DNA of 64,000 nt from Hyphococcus sp. (GCA_021776455.1 JAJFFX010000057.1:1-64000); one strand, 5' to 3'. Shown: positions 35,956-45,666, counted from the first letter of the stretch. Numbers and translations: made by a program. Notes: a model not told the origin generated them from the sequence alone.

Positions 35956-36311
35956 GGCGGTATCCTTCCCAAGATGACGACACGCCCCCGCATGGCTTTA
36001 TACGCTACAGCAATGGCGGTCCGTCGAAAACATATAAAAAATTTTTGCCGTCCTAACGATCTGGGCGCTCGGGTTCAGAACGGGCTAACGGATCCGCAAA
36101 ATGCGCGCCCCCTCTGATTGTGCTGCGATGCAAAATTTACAACCCTGAGAGGGTAGTCTTCAAAGAAACCTATATTTGGTGAAAAGTTATCCTCACGCTC
36201 CAGGGGCGCCCTATGATTGCTTTCGTGGCGTTTTTTACGCTTGACGGGATGCTGGCGGCATGGGGTTTTCTTGCCGCGCGCGCCTCAATAGATTAACCTT
36301 GCAGCCAAGGG
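35956..36311. other. 356-base intergenic region
   Basis: This stretch must contain the promoters for the divergent lipoprotein and for the exported-protein/M23 pair. It includes AT-rich blocks (ATATAAAAAATTTTTGCC near 36030; TTATCC near 36188). I found no RNA gene, palindrome or convincing -35/-10 pair. The only coding candidate is the 27-codon ORF listed separately. Confidence 0.5.
36213..36296 (+). CDS. possible hydrophobic microprotein
   Basis: A 27-codon ORF (MIAFVAFFTLDGMLAAWGFLAARASID) starts 10 bases after CCAGGGG, a fair ribosome binding site. It encodes one amphipathic or transmembrane helix. It is below the ORF-track cut-off and ends 15 bases before the exported 433-aa gene, so it could be a leader or a small membrane partner. 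Chance occurrence cannot be excluded. Confidence 0.2.
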   Translation: MIAFVAFFTLDGMLAAWGFLAARASID

Positions 36312-37613
36312 GTGAGCTTTGTGGATATATTTTGGGCCAATCGCCTGGTGTTGAGCGTGGCTGCGCTAGTGTTGACGGCCGCCGGCGTTGCAACGGCCGT
36401 CGCGCAGACGACCACGGCATCCATACCCACGATTGATCCCGCTACCACTTTCAGTGTGACGCTGCCAGTGCAGGATCCTGGTGTCATCGATTTTGAAAAT
36501 GTCGACGGGCCGCGACAGGGCGCCGGTATTGAACTTAGCGATCAATATGCGGCCTCACACGGCGTGCGGTTCGGTCGCGGCGCCAGTGTTCATTTTTGCG
36601 CCCGTGTCTTTGATGATGTGAACGCGTCCTTATGTTCTTACCCGCAGGCGGCGAGCGGGCGGCGCGCGGCGGCGCATGATGTGCGTTCCGGCGGTCCGGC
36701 CATGGTGATGGACTTTTCGAAAAGCGTCTCGCTGGTGATGATGCGCATTAATCCAACCGGCGGGGCTGAGGGCGAGGCTTTTGTCGCCGAGCTTCGCGGG
36801 TTTGACGCCAGCGGTGCGCAGCGTGCGCAGGCGGACATTCGTTTTAACTGGTCCAAAGACGCCTTCACCTGGCCGACAAGCGTTGCGCTAGAAAGTGGTC
36901 GCGCCCAGCTTTCGCAGGTTACGGTGTTGCTGCGCCGTGTGGCGCAAAACAATCAGCCGGTGCGTTTTCTGATTGACGATCTCTCGTTGCAATACGCAAC
37001 CGAGAACGCCGTTTCGCCGGTCGCAGCCGCAATTGCCGAACAAAAAGGTCCGCCGCGCGCAACCGATACGCAGGTGGTTCAATCCGAGGGGGTCGGCGCC
37101 GCCCAAGCCGCGTTGCGGGTCTATCCGGCGGCGGTGCGAAAACGCACGGTCATCGATTGGGACGGGGTTGAATTGGCGCTCGGCACACAAAAAGACATGG
37201 CGCTGGCGGCGACGCCCTATAGCGGCGAGCGTTTTGTCGCGGCCGCCGAGCTGCCTTTACTGTTGCCAGCCTCGGCTGAGCCCGGCTCGACGGTCATTGT
37301 CGGCAACCGCGACAGCTATAATGCATACTTCAAAGTCGGCGACGTTGCCTACAGCCTATACGGTTCGCGGCTTTTAACGGTGATCGCAAAGAACGACGAC
37401 GCGCCCGGCGTCAATGATACGGTGACCTTCGCCGGAACCGAACAGGCGCTGACAGCAAGTTTTGCGGTTTATGGCGCGGCCTATGCGCTGACCCGGCATT
37501 GCGCCGACGAAAGCGTCACCGCCGATCCCACCTGTCATGATCGCGATGCGCTGGCGATGATTGCTGGTGATCTGGTGGTTGTGGTTGGCGATGCCGGGAG
37601 GGCGCGGCCATGA
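36312..37613 (+). CDS. uncharacterised exported beta-rich protein, coupled to M23 lipoprotein
   Basis: The product is 433 aa, starting at GTG 36312 or, better spaced from AAGGGG, GTG 36321. A signal peptide (LVLSVAALVLTAAGVATAVAQ) directs export. Residues about 55-230 look like a beta-sandwich (VIDFENVDG...HGVRFGRGASVHFC...FLIDDLSLQY), reminiscent of carbohydrate-binding-like domains in secreted proteins. The C-terminal part has a separate beta-rich segment and a Cys pair (RHCADES, PTCHDRD). I recognise no family. Its stop overlaps the start of the M23 lipoprotein gene by four bases, so the two are translationally coupled and probably act together in the periplasm. Confidence 0.82.
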   Translation: MSFVDIFWANRLVLSVAALVLTAAGVATAVAQTTTASIPTIDPATTFSVTLPVQDPGVIDFENVDGPRQGAGIELSDQYAASHGVRFGRGASVHFCARVFDDVNASLCSYPQAASGRRAAAHDVRSGGPAMVMDFSKSVSLVMMRINPTGGAEGEAFVAELRGFDASGAQRAQADIRFNWSKDAFTWPTSVALESGRAQLSQVTVLLRRVAQNNQPVRFLIDDLSLQYATENAVSPVAAAIAEQKGPPRATDTQVVQSEGVGAAQAALRVYPAAVRKRTVIDWDGVELALGTQKDMALAATPYSGERFVAAAELPLLLPASAEPGSTVIVGNRDSYNAYFKVGDVAYSLYGSRLLTVIAKNDDAPGVNDTVTFAGTEQALTASFAVYGAAYALTRHCADESVTADPTCHDRDALAMIAGDLVVVVGDAGRARP

Positions 37614-38506
37614 GCTACATTCTCGCCCGGGGTGATAAAAAATGGATCGGCGTCGCGGCGATCACGTTTCTACTTGCCGCCTGCACTGATAACACAGGCG
37701 CGCCGCCGCCTGATCCTGATCCCGATCCGATTCCAGCACCGGTCGATCCGGCTTTGCCAACAGGCTGGCAAAATCCGCCGGGCGATCTTCTTGCCGGCTC
37801 ATCGACGACCCATGGCTCCACCGGCGTCACTGACGCTAGCGTTGTCTCGCCTTTCATGCGGTTTCCGTTTGAGGAAGGTCCTGCTTTTTTAAACTCGCAA
37901 ATTTTCGGTCAGGGCGGCGGCGGTTACGGCGGCGGCGAATGGCCGGGGCCGGGGGGCTCTGAAAACGACGCAGAGAATTTCGACTATGCATGGCGCGATA
38001 ATTTCTGCGAGGCGCGCACCAACCCTTCCAAGCACACAAACGCGCTTTGTGAGGGCGGACTTGGGCATAACGGGCAGGATATAAGACCAGCTACTTGCGA
38101 GAACGCCGTGCACTGGATCGTCGCCCCTGAAGACGGTCATATCAGCTGGGTCGGGTCGATATCGGTCAATGTCTTCGGTGCGCAAAGCGGCTATATCTAC
38201 AAGCATTTGCATATGCAAAAGCCGTTACCGGGCTGGGTTAAAGTCGGCGCGCCAGTGACCAAAGGCCAGCGGATCGCGCGCGTTTCCGACCGCCTGTCTG
38301 TATCCTCGCGCGCAACCACAGTGCATCTGCATTTTGAAATTCACGGCTCGGCGGAAATCGACGGCGTCATGCGCACCGGGCCATTGCCGCCATATTCAAG
38401 TCTAGTGGAAGCCTATATGGATCTAGTCGCCGACAATCCGGATCAAATAGACCCGGTTACGCCGCCAGCGGACATAACCAAGTGCACAGAGCCGCAATGG
38501 CCGTAG
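37610..38506 (+). CDS. M23 (LytM-like) peptidase lipoprotein
   Basis: The product is 298 aa. A lipoprotein signal ends LLAAC, followed by an Asp-Pro linker (DPDPDPIPAP) and a Gly-rich stretch. The M23 catalytic set looks complete: HNGQD for the first His/Asp pair, KHLHM in the middle, and TVHLHFEIH at the C-terminal side. It could therefore cut peptidoglycan cross-links as an active zinc endopeptidase instead of serving as a degenerate EnvC/NlpD-type activator. Two cysteines (NFCEAR, ALCEGG) precede the core. It begins inside the stop of the previous gene (ATGA). Confidence 0.9.
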   Translation: MSYILARGDKKWIGVAAITFLLAACTDNTGAPPPDPDPDPIPAPVDPALPTGWQNPPGDLLAGSSTTHGSTGVTDASVVSPFMRFPFEEGPAFLNSQIFGQGGGGYGGGEWPGPGGSENDAENFDYAWRDNFCEARTNPSKHTNALCEGGLGHNGQDIRPATCENAVHWIVAPEDGHISWVGSISVNVFGAQSGYIYKHLHMQKPLPGWVKVGAPVTKGQRIARVSDRLSVSSRATTVHLHFEIHGSAEIDGVMRTGPLPPYSSLVEAYMDLVADNPDQIDPVTPPADITKCTEPQWP

Positions 38507-38546
38507 GGCTGGGCCATCAGTATACAAAGTAAAATGAAAAACAAAC

Positions 38547-38903
38547 GTGACGGCGCCCGGAAAAATTCTTAAACGCACCGCCCTTGGGGCGCTTTGGCTC
38601 TATAAGCACACGCTCTCGCCGGTGTTGTACTTCCTCGGCGCGCGCTGCCGGCATTATCCGAGCTGTTCTGATTACGCTGCCGAGGCGTTTGGCCGCCATC
38701 CGCCATGGCGCGCCTTCTGGCTCGCCCTCTCGCGGCTGTCGCGCTGCCACCCTTTCGGCAGCCATGGCATTGATCCCGTGCCAGAAGGCCCGGGCGGTGC
38801 ATGGTGGCAAATCTGGCGCCTCGGCGACTGGGTATGGACCGAAAGGGGCGGTGAGGAACCATCGAAACCGCCAGCAACGCTTGACGAACTGCCCGGCCTT
38901 TGA
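38547..38903 (+). CDS. yidD: membrane protein insertion efficiency factor YidD
   Basis: YidD assists YidC-dependent membrane insertion. The product is 118 aa starting at GTG. The signature LYKHTLSPVLYFLGARCRHYPSCSDYA has the paired cysteines at 34 and 40, followed by the SRCHPFGSHGIDPVP end of the domain. The last 35 residues are a variable tail. It is commonly near rnpA/yidC; here it lies 34 bases before thrS. Confidence 0.93.
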   Translation: MTAPGKILKRTALGALWLYKHTLSPVLYFLGARCRHYPSCSDYAAEAFGRHPPWRAFWLALSRLSRCHPFGSHGIDPVPEGPGGAWWQIWRLGDWVWTERGGEEPSKPPATLDELPGL

Positions 38904-38936
38904 GAAGGGTCGGAGCTATCTTCGCGCCTGCAAAAT

Positions 38937-40919
38937 ATGAGAATAACGACCATGGTCGCCATTACCCTCCCCGACGGATCGCAACGCCAATACGATGGCG
39001 CCGTGACGGGAACCGAGATTGCGGAATCGATTTCCAAATCGCTGGCGAAAAAAGCGCTGGCGGTGAAGGTCGATGGCGTGGTGTGCGATCTGTTTGGCGA
39101 GATTGTTGATGATGCGACAGTTGAAATCATCACCCGCGATCATGCCGATGCACTCGACATCATTCGCCACGATACCGCGCATCTTCTGGCGCAGGCAGTA
39201 CAGGAGTTGTTTCCCGGCACCCAGGTGACAATCGGACCGAACATCACCGACGGGTTCTTTTATGATTTCGCCAGAGATGAACCGTTCTCAACCGACGATC
39301 TTGAGAAGATTGAAAAGCGCATGGGCCAGATTGTCGAAGAAGCGCGCCCGACCCGCAAAGAGGTGTGGGGCCGCGAGGAAGCGATTGCGCATTTCAAGGC
39401 GCTCGGCGAGACTTATAAGGCGGAAATCATCGCCGACCTTCCCGAAGGCGAAGACATCAGCATCTATTATCACGGCGATTGGCACGACCTCTGCCGCGGC
39501 CCGCATCTTCCCTCGACCAGGCATATCGGCAAAGCCTTCAAGTTGATGAAGGTCGCCGGCGCCTATTGGCGCGGCGATCATCGCAATGCGATGTTACAAC
39601 GCATCTATGGCACGGCCTGGGCCAGCGAGAAGGAATTGAAGGCGTATCTTATGCGCCTGGAAGAGGCTGAAAAACGCGACCACAGAAAGCTAGGCCGCGA
39701 GATGAACCTGTTTCATTTTCAGGCAGAGGCGCAAGGCTCGGTGTTCTGGCACGCCAATGGCTATCTCGTTTGGCGCCAACTCGAAGCCTATATTCGGCGC
39801 CGGCTTGATGCAGACGGATATATGGAAGTGAAAACGCCGCAACTTCTCGATTCCAAGCTTTGGGAACTGTCCGGGCACTGGTCGAAATTTCGCGACAGCA
39901 TGTTCGTCGTGCCCGACGAAATTCCGTCCATGGATGATGATGCGCCTGTGTTGACGGGCGACGCTGATCTTATGGCGCTCAAGCCGATGAATTGCCCGGC
40001 GCATGTGCAGATTTTCAAACAGGGCATCAAGTCCTATCGCGATTTGCCGATCCGCATGGCGGAGTTTGGTTGCTGCCATCGCAATGAGCCCCATGGCGCG
40101 CTGCATGGTTTGATGCGTGTGCGTCAGATGACCCAGGACGATGCGCATATTTTTTGCCGTGAAGATCAGATTATCGATGAAACCCGGCGTTTTCTCGATC
40201 TCTTTAGCCGTGTCTATAAAGACATGGGGATGACCGATATTGCCTATAAGCTGGCGACCCGGCCGGAACAGCGCGCCGGAGATGATGCGACATGGGACCG
40301 GGCTGAAAAGGCGCTCGCCGATTCACTCACCGCAGCCGGACTCGAATTCGATATCGCCGAAGGCGAGGGCGCCTTTTACGGGCCGAAGCTTGAGTTTCAC
40401 CTGACTGACGCAATCGGGCGCACCTGGCAGGCTGGCACGTATCAGCTCGACTATATTTTGCCTGAGCGCCTTGATGCGAGTTATGTAGATGAGACTGGCG
40501 CCCGCCAACGTCCTGTGATGCTTCACCGTGCGGTGTTTGGCACGTTTGAACGCTTTATCGGTCTGTTGATTGAGCATTACGCCGGAAAGCTACCGCTCTG
40601 GCTTGCGCCGGTACAAGTGGTGGTGGCGACGATCACTTCTGAGGCGGACGATTATGCGCGCCAGACGGCGGCGGCGTTTGCAGCGAAAGGCTTGCGCGTC
40701 GATCTCGACATACGCAATGAGAAAATCAATTACAAAGTCCGCGAACATTCACATGCTAAAATTCCGGTGATCGCTGTTGTCGGCGCGCGCGAAGCGGAGG
40801 AAAAAAAAGTTTCGTTGCGCCGCCTCGGTGAGCGCAACCAGCAAGTTGTCTCGCGCGACGAGGCGACCGCGACCCTAGCACAGGAAGCTCTGGCGCCGGA
40901 TATGCGCCAGGCTGAGTAA
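38937..40919 (+). CDS. thrS: threonine--tRNA ligase
   Basis: Class II threonyl-tRNA synthetase, 660 aa (655 if translation starts at ATG 38952, which matches the usual N-terminus VAITLPDGS better). Domains run TGS (residues about 5-70), editing/SAD (about 75-245, [11 protein letters not shown] and the [15 protein letters not shown] site), the catalytic core with [11 protein letters not shown] and the [13 protein letters not shown] motif 2, and the anticodon-binding domain. The zinc-binding Cys in MNCPAH is present. The next gene begins four bases after the stop. Confidence 0.97.
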   Translation: MRITTMVAITLPDGSQRQYDGAVTGTEIAESISKSLAKKALAVKVDGVVCDLFGEIVDDATVEIITRDHADALDIIRHDTAHLLAQAVQELFPGTQVTIGPNITDGFFYDFARDEPFSTDDLEKIEKRMGQIVEEARPTRKEVWGREEAIAHFKALGETYKAEIIADLPEGEDISIYYHGDWHDLCRGPHLPSTRHIGKAFKLMKVAGAYWRGDHRNAMLQRIYGTAWASEKELKAYLMRLEEAEKRDHRKLGREMNLFHFQAEAQGSVFWHANGYLVWRQLEAYIRRRLDADGYMEVKTPQLLDSKLWELSGHWSKFRDSMFVVPDEIPSMDDDAPVLTGDADLMALKPMNCPAHVQIFKQGIKSYRDLPIRMAEFGCCHRNEPHGALHGLMRVRQMTQDDAHIFCREDQIIDETRRFLDLFSRVYKDMGMTDIAYKLATRPEQRAGDDATWDRAEKALADSLTAAGLEFDIAEGEGAFYGPKLEFHLTDAIGRTWQAGTYQLDYILPERLDASYVDETGARQRPVMLHRAVFGTFERFIGLLIEHYAGKLPLWLAPVQVVVATITSEADDYARQTAAAFAAKGLRVDLDIRNEKINYKVREHSHAKIPVIAVVGAREAEEKKVSLRRLGERNQQVVSRDEATATLAQEALAPDMRQAE

Positions 40920-40922
40920 CAA

Positions 40923-42179
40923 ATGCGCCGTGGCCTGCGACAACAGCGAGACCGCATCAGTCTCTATTTCCTATTCGGCCTTTTCGTATTGTTGCCGCTA
41001 ACTGTGGTGTTTGGTCATAAGGGTGTTGCGCCCTGGCTGCTCCTCGCCAGCCTCCCAGCGTTTGCGCGCGGTGATTTCTGGCAGTCGGCGTTCGGTCAAT
41101 TGTTCGACCAGCCGGACCTTCGCAACCCATTCTTTTTCGGTTTTGCGGCCATTATCGGGTTTTGTCTGTGGATTTTTCTCTCAGGGTTCTGGTCGCCAGA
41201 GGGCCAGCCCTCGCTTACTTTATATGTTCTGGCGCCGGTTCTGGTTGGCGGCAGTGTGGTGTGGTTCTCGCTCCATCTGTCGCGCTTGTGGAGTTACCGT
41301 TTGTCTTATGCCTATGCGATTTCTATCGCCGCCGGCATGACCGTTTTGCTATTCGAAGGAATGAGCGGTGGCCTATTGCGTAGCCTCTTGCCGCCAGATG
41401 ATCCCTCGCCCGAGCGAACCAAAGACATTATCGCGCTTGGTCGCGGCGTGACAGCGCTGGCGCCGGCGCTGTTTCCGGCGGCGATCATCGTCTCCTTTAT
41501 TTGGAACCGCTATGCCTCGCTTGGCCTGTTACTGCTCGGCGTCGCCGCAGCATTTTCAAATGATGTAACAGCGAACGCTGTTGCGATTTCAGCGGGCATG
41601 GTTGCAGGCGTGATTGCATTTAAAGCCCCGAGGCGGACAATTATGGTGACCGGCTGGACTGTGATTGTGCTGTTATTGTTGGCGCCGCTTGCGGCCCTGT
41701 TGCCGGTGGATGCGATATTTCAATCAGTAGGCGACGGGCTTCCCGCATCATGGTTGCACAGAGTTGCGGTTTGGCAGTCCGTTGCGGCGAAAATTCCAGC
41801 GGGGCTACCCTTCGGGTATGGCGCAGATTTTGCGCGCGCCTGGCAGGAAATTGCACCGCTCATCAATGTGCCAGGCGCCGGCGCGCCGCTCGAACTGATG
41901 CCGACGCATCCGCATAATTTTTTCTTGCAGATATGGCTTGAGCTAGGCTTGCCTGGCGTCCTTACATTTACCGCATTTGTTTATTGCGGTATGAAGGTGC
42001 TGAAAAATGCAAATCCGCCCGCGGCAGTGCTTGCTGCAATTGTCGGTGCGATTGCTGCAATTGCGGTCTCAATGTCGGTTGAAGGCAGCCTGTGGCAAGT
42101 CTGGCGGCTGGCGGCGATGGCCCTTGCGGGCATGGGCGCGGCGTTGTCCTATTCGTTACAACAAAATTTGTCGCGGTAG
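40923..42179 (+). CDS. O-antigen ligase-like membrane protein (WaaL/Wzy superfamily)
   Basis: The product is 418 aa with about ten to twelve hydrophobic segments. A large periplasmic loop near residues 260-340 ends in the conserved PTHPHNFFLQIWLELGLPGV motif, whose His is required in WaaL enzymes. The predicted role is attachment or polymerisation of undecaprenyl-linked polysaccharide in the periplasm. It starts four bases after thrS and is followed six bases later by a glycosyltransferase, supporting a surface-glycan cluster. Ligase and polymerase cannot be distinguished by sequence reading alone. Confidence 0.88.
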   Translation: MRRGLRQQRDRISLYFLFGLFVLLPLTVVFGHKGVAPWLLLASLPAFARGDFWQSAFGQLFDQPDLRNPFFFGFAAIIGFCLWIFLSGFWSPEGQPSLTLYVLAPVLVGGSVVWFSLHLSRLWSYRLSYAYAISIAAGMTVLLFEGMSGGLLRSLLPPDDPSPERTKDIIALGRGVTALAPALFPAAIIVSFIWNRYASLGLLLLGVAAAFSNDVTANAVAISAGMVAGVIAFKAPRRTIMVTGWTVIVLLLLAPLAALLPVDAIFQSVGDGLPASWLHRVAVWQSVAAKIPAGLPFGYGADFARAWQEIAPLINVPGAGAPLELMPTHPHNFFLQIWLELGLPGVLTFTAFVYCGMKVLKNANPPAAVLAAIVGAIAAIAVSMSVEGSLWQVWRLAAMALAGMGAALSYSLQQNLSR

Positions 42180-42184
42180 CTCAT

Positions 42185-43213
42185 ATGGTTGCAAATTCTC
42201 AGCCCAGAAAAAATTCACCAGCGGCAAGCATGAATGGGCGCGGCGTATCCATGCTCACTGCGCCAAAGATTACGGCTATCGTCATCAGCTATTTCACGGG
42301 GCCGGTGCTGGCGCGCTCTATTGCATCCCTGCGTGAGCAGGCGGAAATCGGTGAAATTATTCTCATTGATAACGGGAATTTTGCCGGCGCTGTTGCCGCC
42401 GCCGTCGAAGAAAACACTGTCGGCGCACCGGTTCAGGTCATAAGCGGGCAGGGCAATATCGGTTTTGCGGCCGCGTGTAATTTAGGCGCCGCCAGCGCAA
42501 GACATGAATATCTTCTATTTTTCAATCCCGACGCGGTGATGCCTGCGGGCGGTGCGGAGCGTATGTTGAAGGACGCGGAGAGTCTTACGCGTCCGTGGCT
42601 GATGGGCGCGAAACTGGTCGATCCCGATGGAACAGAACAACAAGGCTCGCGGCGTGAAACTTTAACGCCATGGCGGGCGTTTGTTGAGGCTTCGCGACTA
42701 TACAAGTTGGCCCCCCACCACCCCTACTTTCGCCGCTTCAATCTTCATGCACAAGAGTGCCCGCAAGATGTCGCGCCGACGCCGACCATCTCCGGTGCGT
42801 GTTTTTTTCTGCATAGGGAAGACTATGCCGCGATTGACGGTATGGATGAGCGATATTTTCTTCATGTCGAGGATGTTGATTTTTGCCTCCGCTTCGCCAA
42901 TGCCGGCGGCGCGGTTTATTTCAATCCCAATGTGAGCGTCATCCATTTTAAAAGCTCAAGCCGGGCCAATCCGGTGAAAATTGAAGCGCGAAAAACTGCC
43001 GGCGTTATTCGCTATTTCAGCACGCATTTCACAGACGCCTATCCACAGCCGTTCCTGTGGCTGGTCGCGGGCCTTTTATGGCTCTCCTTCGGGCTTTTGT
43101 TTGTGCGTCGTGCAGTAGGGAAAATTTTGCGGCTTGCCGGCATTTGCGCTCGAACCGGCGTGCACGGGATTGCGCGCGCGCGGGCCATATCAGCGCGGCG
43201 TTCGTCGCGTTAG
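42185..43213 (+). CDS. family 2 glycosyltransferase (rhamnosyltransferase-like)
   Basis: The product is about 342 aa from ATG 42185; ATG 42230 and 42251 are also possible and no start has a strong Shine-Dalgarno site. GT-A features are TAIVISYFTGPVLARSIASL, the acceptor-type IGFAAACNLGA, and FFNPDAVM for the metal-binding DxD equivalent. The catalytic HVEDVDFCLR motif follows. These match WbbL-like rhamnosyltransferases. A C-terminal hydrophobic helix (FLWLVAGLLWLSFGLLFV) anchors it to the inner membrane. Its stop overlaps the convergent GT39 stop (TTAG). Confidence 0.9.
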   Translation: MVANSQPRKNSPAASMNGRGVSMLTAPKITAIVISYFTGPVLARSIASLREQAEIGEIILIDNGNFAGAVAAAVEENTVGAPVQVISGQGNIGFAAACNLGAASARHEYLLFFNPDAVMPAGGAERMLKDAESLTRPWLMGAKLVDPDGTEQQGSRRETLTPWRAFVEASRLYKLAPHHPYFRRFNLHAQECPQDVAPTPTISGACFFLHREDYAAIDGMDERYFLHVEDVDFCLRFANAGGAVYFNPNVSVIHFKSSSRANPVKIEARKTAGVIRYFSTHFTDAYPQPFLWLVAGLLWLSFGLLFVRRAVGKILRLAGICARTGVHGIARARAISARRSSR

Positions 43214-44727
43214 CGGGCGCCGGATTGTTTCTTATAGACGCCGTGGTAATCGGAAATGTCGAATAGATGATAGGTACGGGCAAGGCTGCTGCCGAGCGCA
43301 ACAGTTTGTGAGCCAAGGGCCGACCTTGTTGCAAAGCGATAACTGACATGCATGTCGTCATCTCGCGTGGTGACAAATAAGACCCGTTTATGTTTGTCAG
43401 GATCAAATGCTTTGAATGCCTCATAGTGATTGTCGACATTATTATTCGGATCAATCATGACAATTTCAACTGGAGAGGCTTGCTGATAATACAACATCGC
43501 GCCCATTAACGCCCTGTCGTCAATGACGATCGCATCATATCCGTCCGCCATTGCGGCGATCGCCGTGCTTTGTTCGCGCCAGCCTCTGATTTCCTGCGTC
43601 GCCGGCGACAGCCCCGCGCGGTCAACCAGGGCGAAGTTTGTTATGGCGACGCAGAACGCCAGGAAAAATAATCCGTGCAAACCAATGCTGGCCTTCACAA
43701 AAGCATCGGCGCGCTGCCGGAAAAGCCAGACCGTGACGAACAGGATCGTGGAAGGGTAGGCCGCGGCCGCCCAATTGGCGTGGGCGCGGGAAATAAAAGC
43801 TTGGGCCGCGACAATTGCCAAAGGCGTCAGCGCGAACACCAGGAGGGTTGTCATTTTCCAGCGCGTTGCCAGTGGCGGGCGCCAGCGGACCGCCGCAAAA
43901 AGTAACACCGCAAACGGAATAATACCGGCCACGGCAAATTGTTGGGTCAAAAAGGAGACAAGCTTTGCCGGTTGAAATAGAGATGCGCTCCAATTTGCAT
44001 TCGCTGCGGTGTGTGAAAGGGTTTGAAAGTCGTTCGCCGCATTCCAAAAGATATTGGTTGTCGCAAGGCCTGCGGCGATCAATACCGTGATAAGGCTTCC
44101 GGGTTTGATCAGCGCTTTTCGTACTGGCGGAGAAATAACGGCGCTGATAGACAGGGCTGCGATGAAAAACAGCATCGCATATTTCGACAAAACCCCGAGA
44201 CCGATCATAATCCCGAGCCCGCTATAGTCGAGCAGCGTTGGCTGCTCTTGGCCGCTTGTGCTTTGCGCTATGATGCGGAAGAGAAAATAAAGCCCCCCCG
44301 ACCAAAAGAAAAGCAATGGCGCGTCGGTGGTTATTACGAAGCTCGACAAAATAACGCCCGGCAGTGTCAGCCAGCCAATGCCCGCCCAGAAGGCGGTGCG
44401 CGGATCAAAATAGACCTTCGCCGTGTGGTAGATGAAGGCGCCCGCGCCCAAATGAAATATGGGCGCCGAGAGCCGTACCGCCCATTCCGCATTGCCAAAA
44501 ACAGCGGTGGTGGCCGCTATCGCCCATGCGATCATCGGCGGCTTGGAGAAATAGCCAAAATCGAGATCGCGCGACCAAAACCAATATTGCGCCTCATCCG
44601 GCCCGAGATTGGCGTCGGATACTATCAAGACCAGAATGCGCAATGCGGTCGCCGCCGCCGCCCAGAACCAGAACGATGCGAATATCTGATAGTCTTGTTT
44701 AGGATTTGGCATTGGTCGTGGCGTCAC
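43210..44727 (-). CDS. GT39/ArnT-like membrane glycosyltransferase
   Basis: The product is 505 aa. The first periplasmic loop has GPDEAQYWFWSRDLDFGYFSKPPM, the acidic catalytic site of the GT39/GT83 (PMT/ArnT) family. The rest is about ten transmembrane helices (ALSISAVI, IPFAVLLFAAV) and a C-terminal soluble domain. Such enzymes transfer a sugar from polyprenyl phosphate to lipid A, LPS or protein on the periplasmic side. The divergent GT2 at 44872 looks like the polyprenyl-phosphate-sugar synthase that would supply its donor. Confidence 0.9.
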   Translation of the reverse strand: MTPRPMPNPKQDYQIFASFWFWAAAATALRILVLIVSDANLGPDEAQYWFWSRDLDFGYFSKPPMIAWAIAATTAVFGNAEWAVRLSAPIFHLGAGAFIYHTAKVYFDPRTAFWAGIGWLTLPGVILSSFVITTDAPLLFFWSGGLYFLFRIIAQSTSGQEQPTLLDYSGLGIMIGLGVLSKYAMLFFIAALSISAVISPPVRKALIKPGSLITVLIAAGLATTNIFWNAANDFQTLSHTAANANWSASLFQPAKLVSFLTQQFAVAGIIPFAVLLFAAVRWRPPLATRWKMTTLLVFALTPLAIVAAQAFISRAHANWAAAAYPSTILFVTVWLFRQRADAFVKASIGLHGLFFLAFCVAITNFALVDRAGLSPATQEIRGWREQSTAIAAMADGYDAIVIDDRALMGAMLYYQQASPVEIVMIDPNNNVDNHYEAFKAFDPDKHKRVLFVTTRDDDMHVSYRFATRSALGSQTVALGSSLARTYHLFDISDYHGVYKKQSGAR

Positions 44728-44871
44728 TCCGGATGTTCGCGCGCAAATGTCTTCAACGAGACCTCACGGCCTTGGGATAAGTGAGGCCGTAGATCACGGC
44801 AAGGGCGTGGCATGGGGGCAATATCGCCCATAGGTGACCGGGCGCAAAAGATCGGCTATGAGCCGCGATAA

Positions 44872-45666
44872 ATGAACGTACATGACTATCATCTCGGCCT
44901 GACGGCCTTCCTCGCCTGGCCAGAGGCCGGCGGCGACAAACCTGACATCGCTGTCATAACGCCAATGCTGAATGAAGCCGGCGGCGCGGCGGCATTTGTT
45001 GCTGAAATCGCCGTCGCGCTTTCCGGTCGTAATTTTGAAATCATCGTTGTCAATGACGGGTCTACGGACGATACCGGCGTGATCCTCAAGAACCTCAAGG
45101 CGGAAATTCCGCAATTGCGCATTCTAGAGCATGGCGAGAATGCCGGACAGAGCCGCGCGTTGCGCTCCGGCGTTCTGGCGGCGCGCGCGGAAGTAATCGC
45201 TATACTTGATGGCGATGGCCAGAACGATCCGGCGGATATTTCGCGCCTTCTGACTGCCTTTGAGGCCGGCAATGATCGACGTGATCTTGCCATGGTTGCC
45301 GGCGAGCGCCGCGACCGGCAGGATACGGCGGCCAGAAAATGGGCGTCCAATCTCGCCAATAGCATACGCCAAGCGCTATTGAAGGATGGCGCCACCGATA
45401 CTGGATGCGGATTGAAAGTCTTCTATCGCGAGGCTTTTTTGCGATTACCCTATTTTGACCACATGCACCGCTATCTGCCGGCGCTGATGCGCCGGGAGGG
45501 GTTTGCGGTTGAATTCCTTCCGGTCTCCCACCGCCCGCGCATGCATGGGACCTCGAAATATACCAATCTCGGCCGGTTTTTGGTGGCGATCCGTGATTTA
45601 ATGGGGGTTTTGTGGCTTATGGCCCGGTCGCGGTCGCCCAAATCAATTCGCGAAGTCGATGATTAA
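44872..45666 (+). CDS. polyprenyl-phosphate sugar synthase-like GT2 (DPM1-like)
   Basis: The product is 264 aa. DPM1-like signatures are AVITPMLNEAGGAAAF, IIVVNDGSTDDTG, GENAGQSRALRSGV and the metal-binding LDGDGQNDPADI. The HGTSKYTNLGRFLVAIRDLMGV C-terminus matches dolichyl/undecaprenyl-phosphate mannose or glucose synthases. Only one weak membrane helix is present. It is divergent from the GT39 gene, which is expected to use its product. Sugar identity is not determined. Confidence 0.92.
   Translation: MNVHDYHLGLTAFLAWPEAGGDKPDIAVITPMLNEAGGAAAFVAEIAVALSGRNFEIIVVNDGSTDDTGVILKNLKAEIPQLRILEHGENAGQSRALRSGVLAARAEVIAILDGDGQNDPADISRLLTAFEAGNDRRDLAMVAGERRDRQDTAARKWASNLANSIRQALLKDGATDTGCGLKVFYREAFLRLPYFDHMHRYLPALMRREGFAVEFLPVSHRPRMHGTSKYTNLGRFLVAIRDLMGVLWLMARSRSPKSIREVDD

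Noticed and set aside
44023-44784. 253-aa plus-strand ORF antisense to the GT39 gene
   Set aside because: The translation is Arg/Pro-rich with no motifs, while the minus strand encodes a clear multi-helix GT39 protein. It is a codon-bias shadow.
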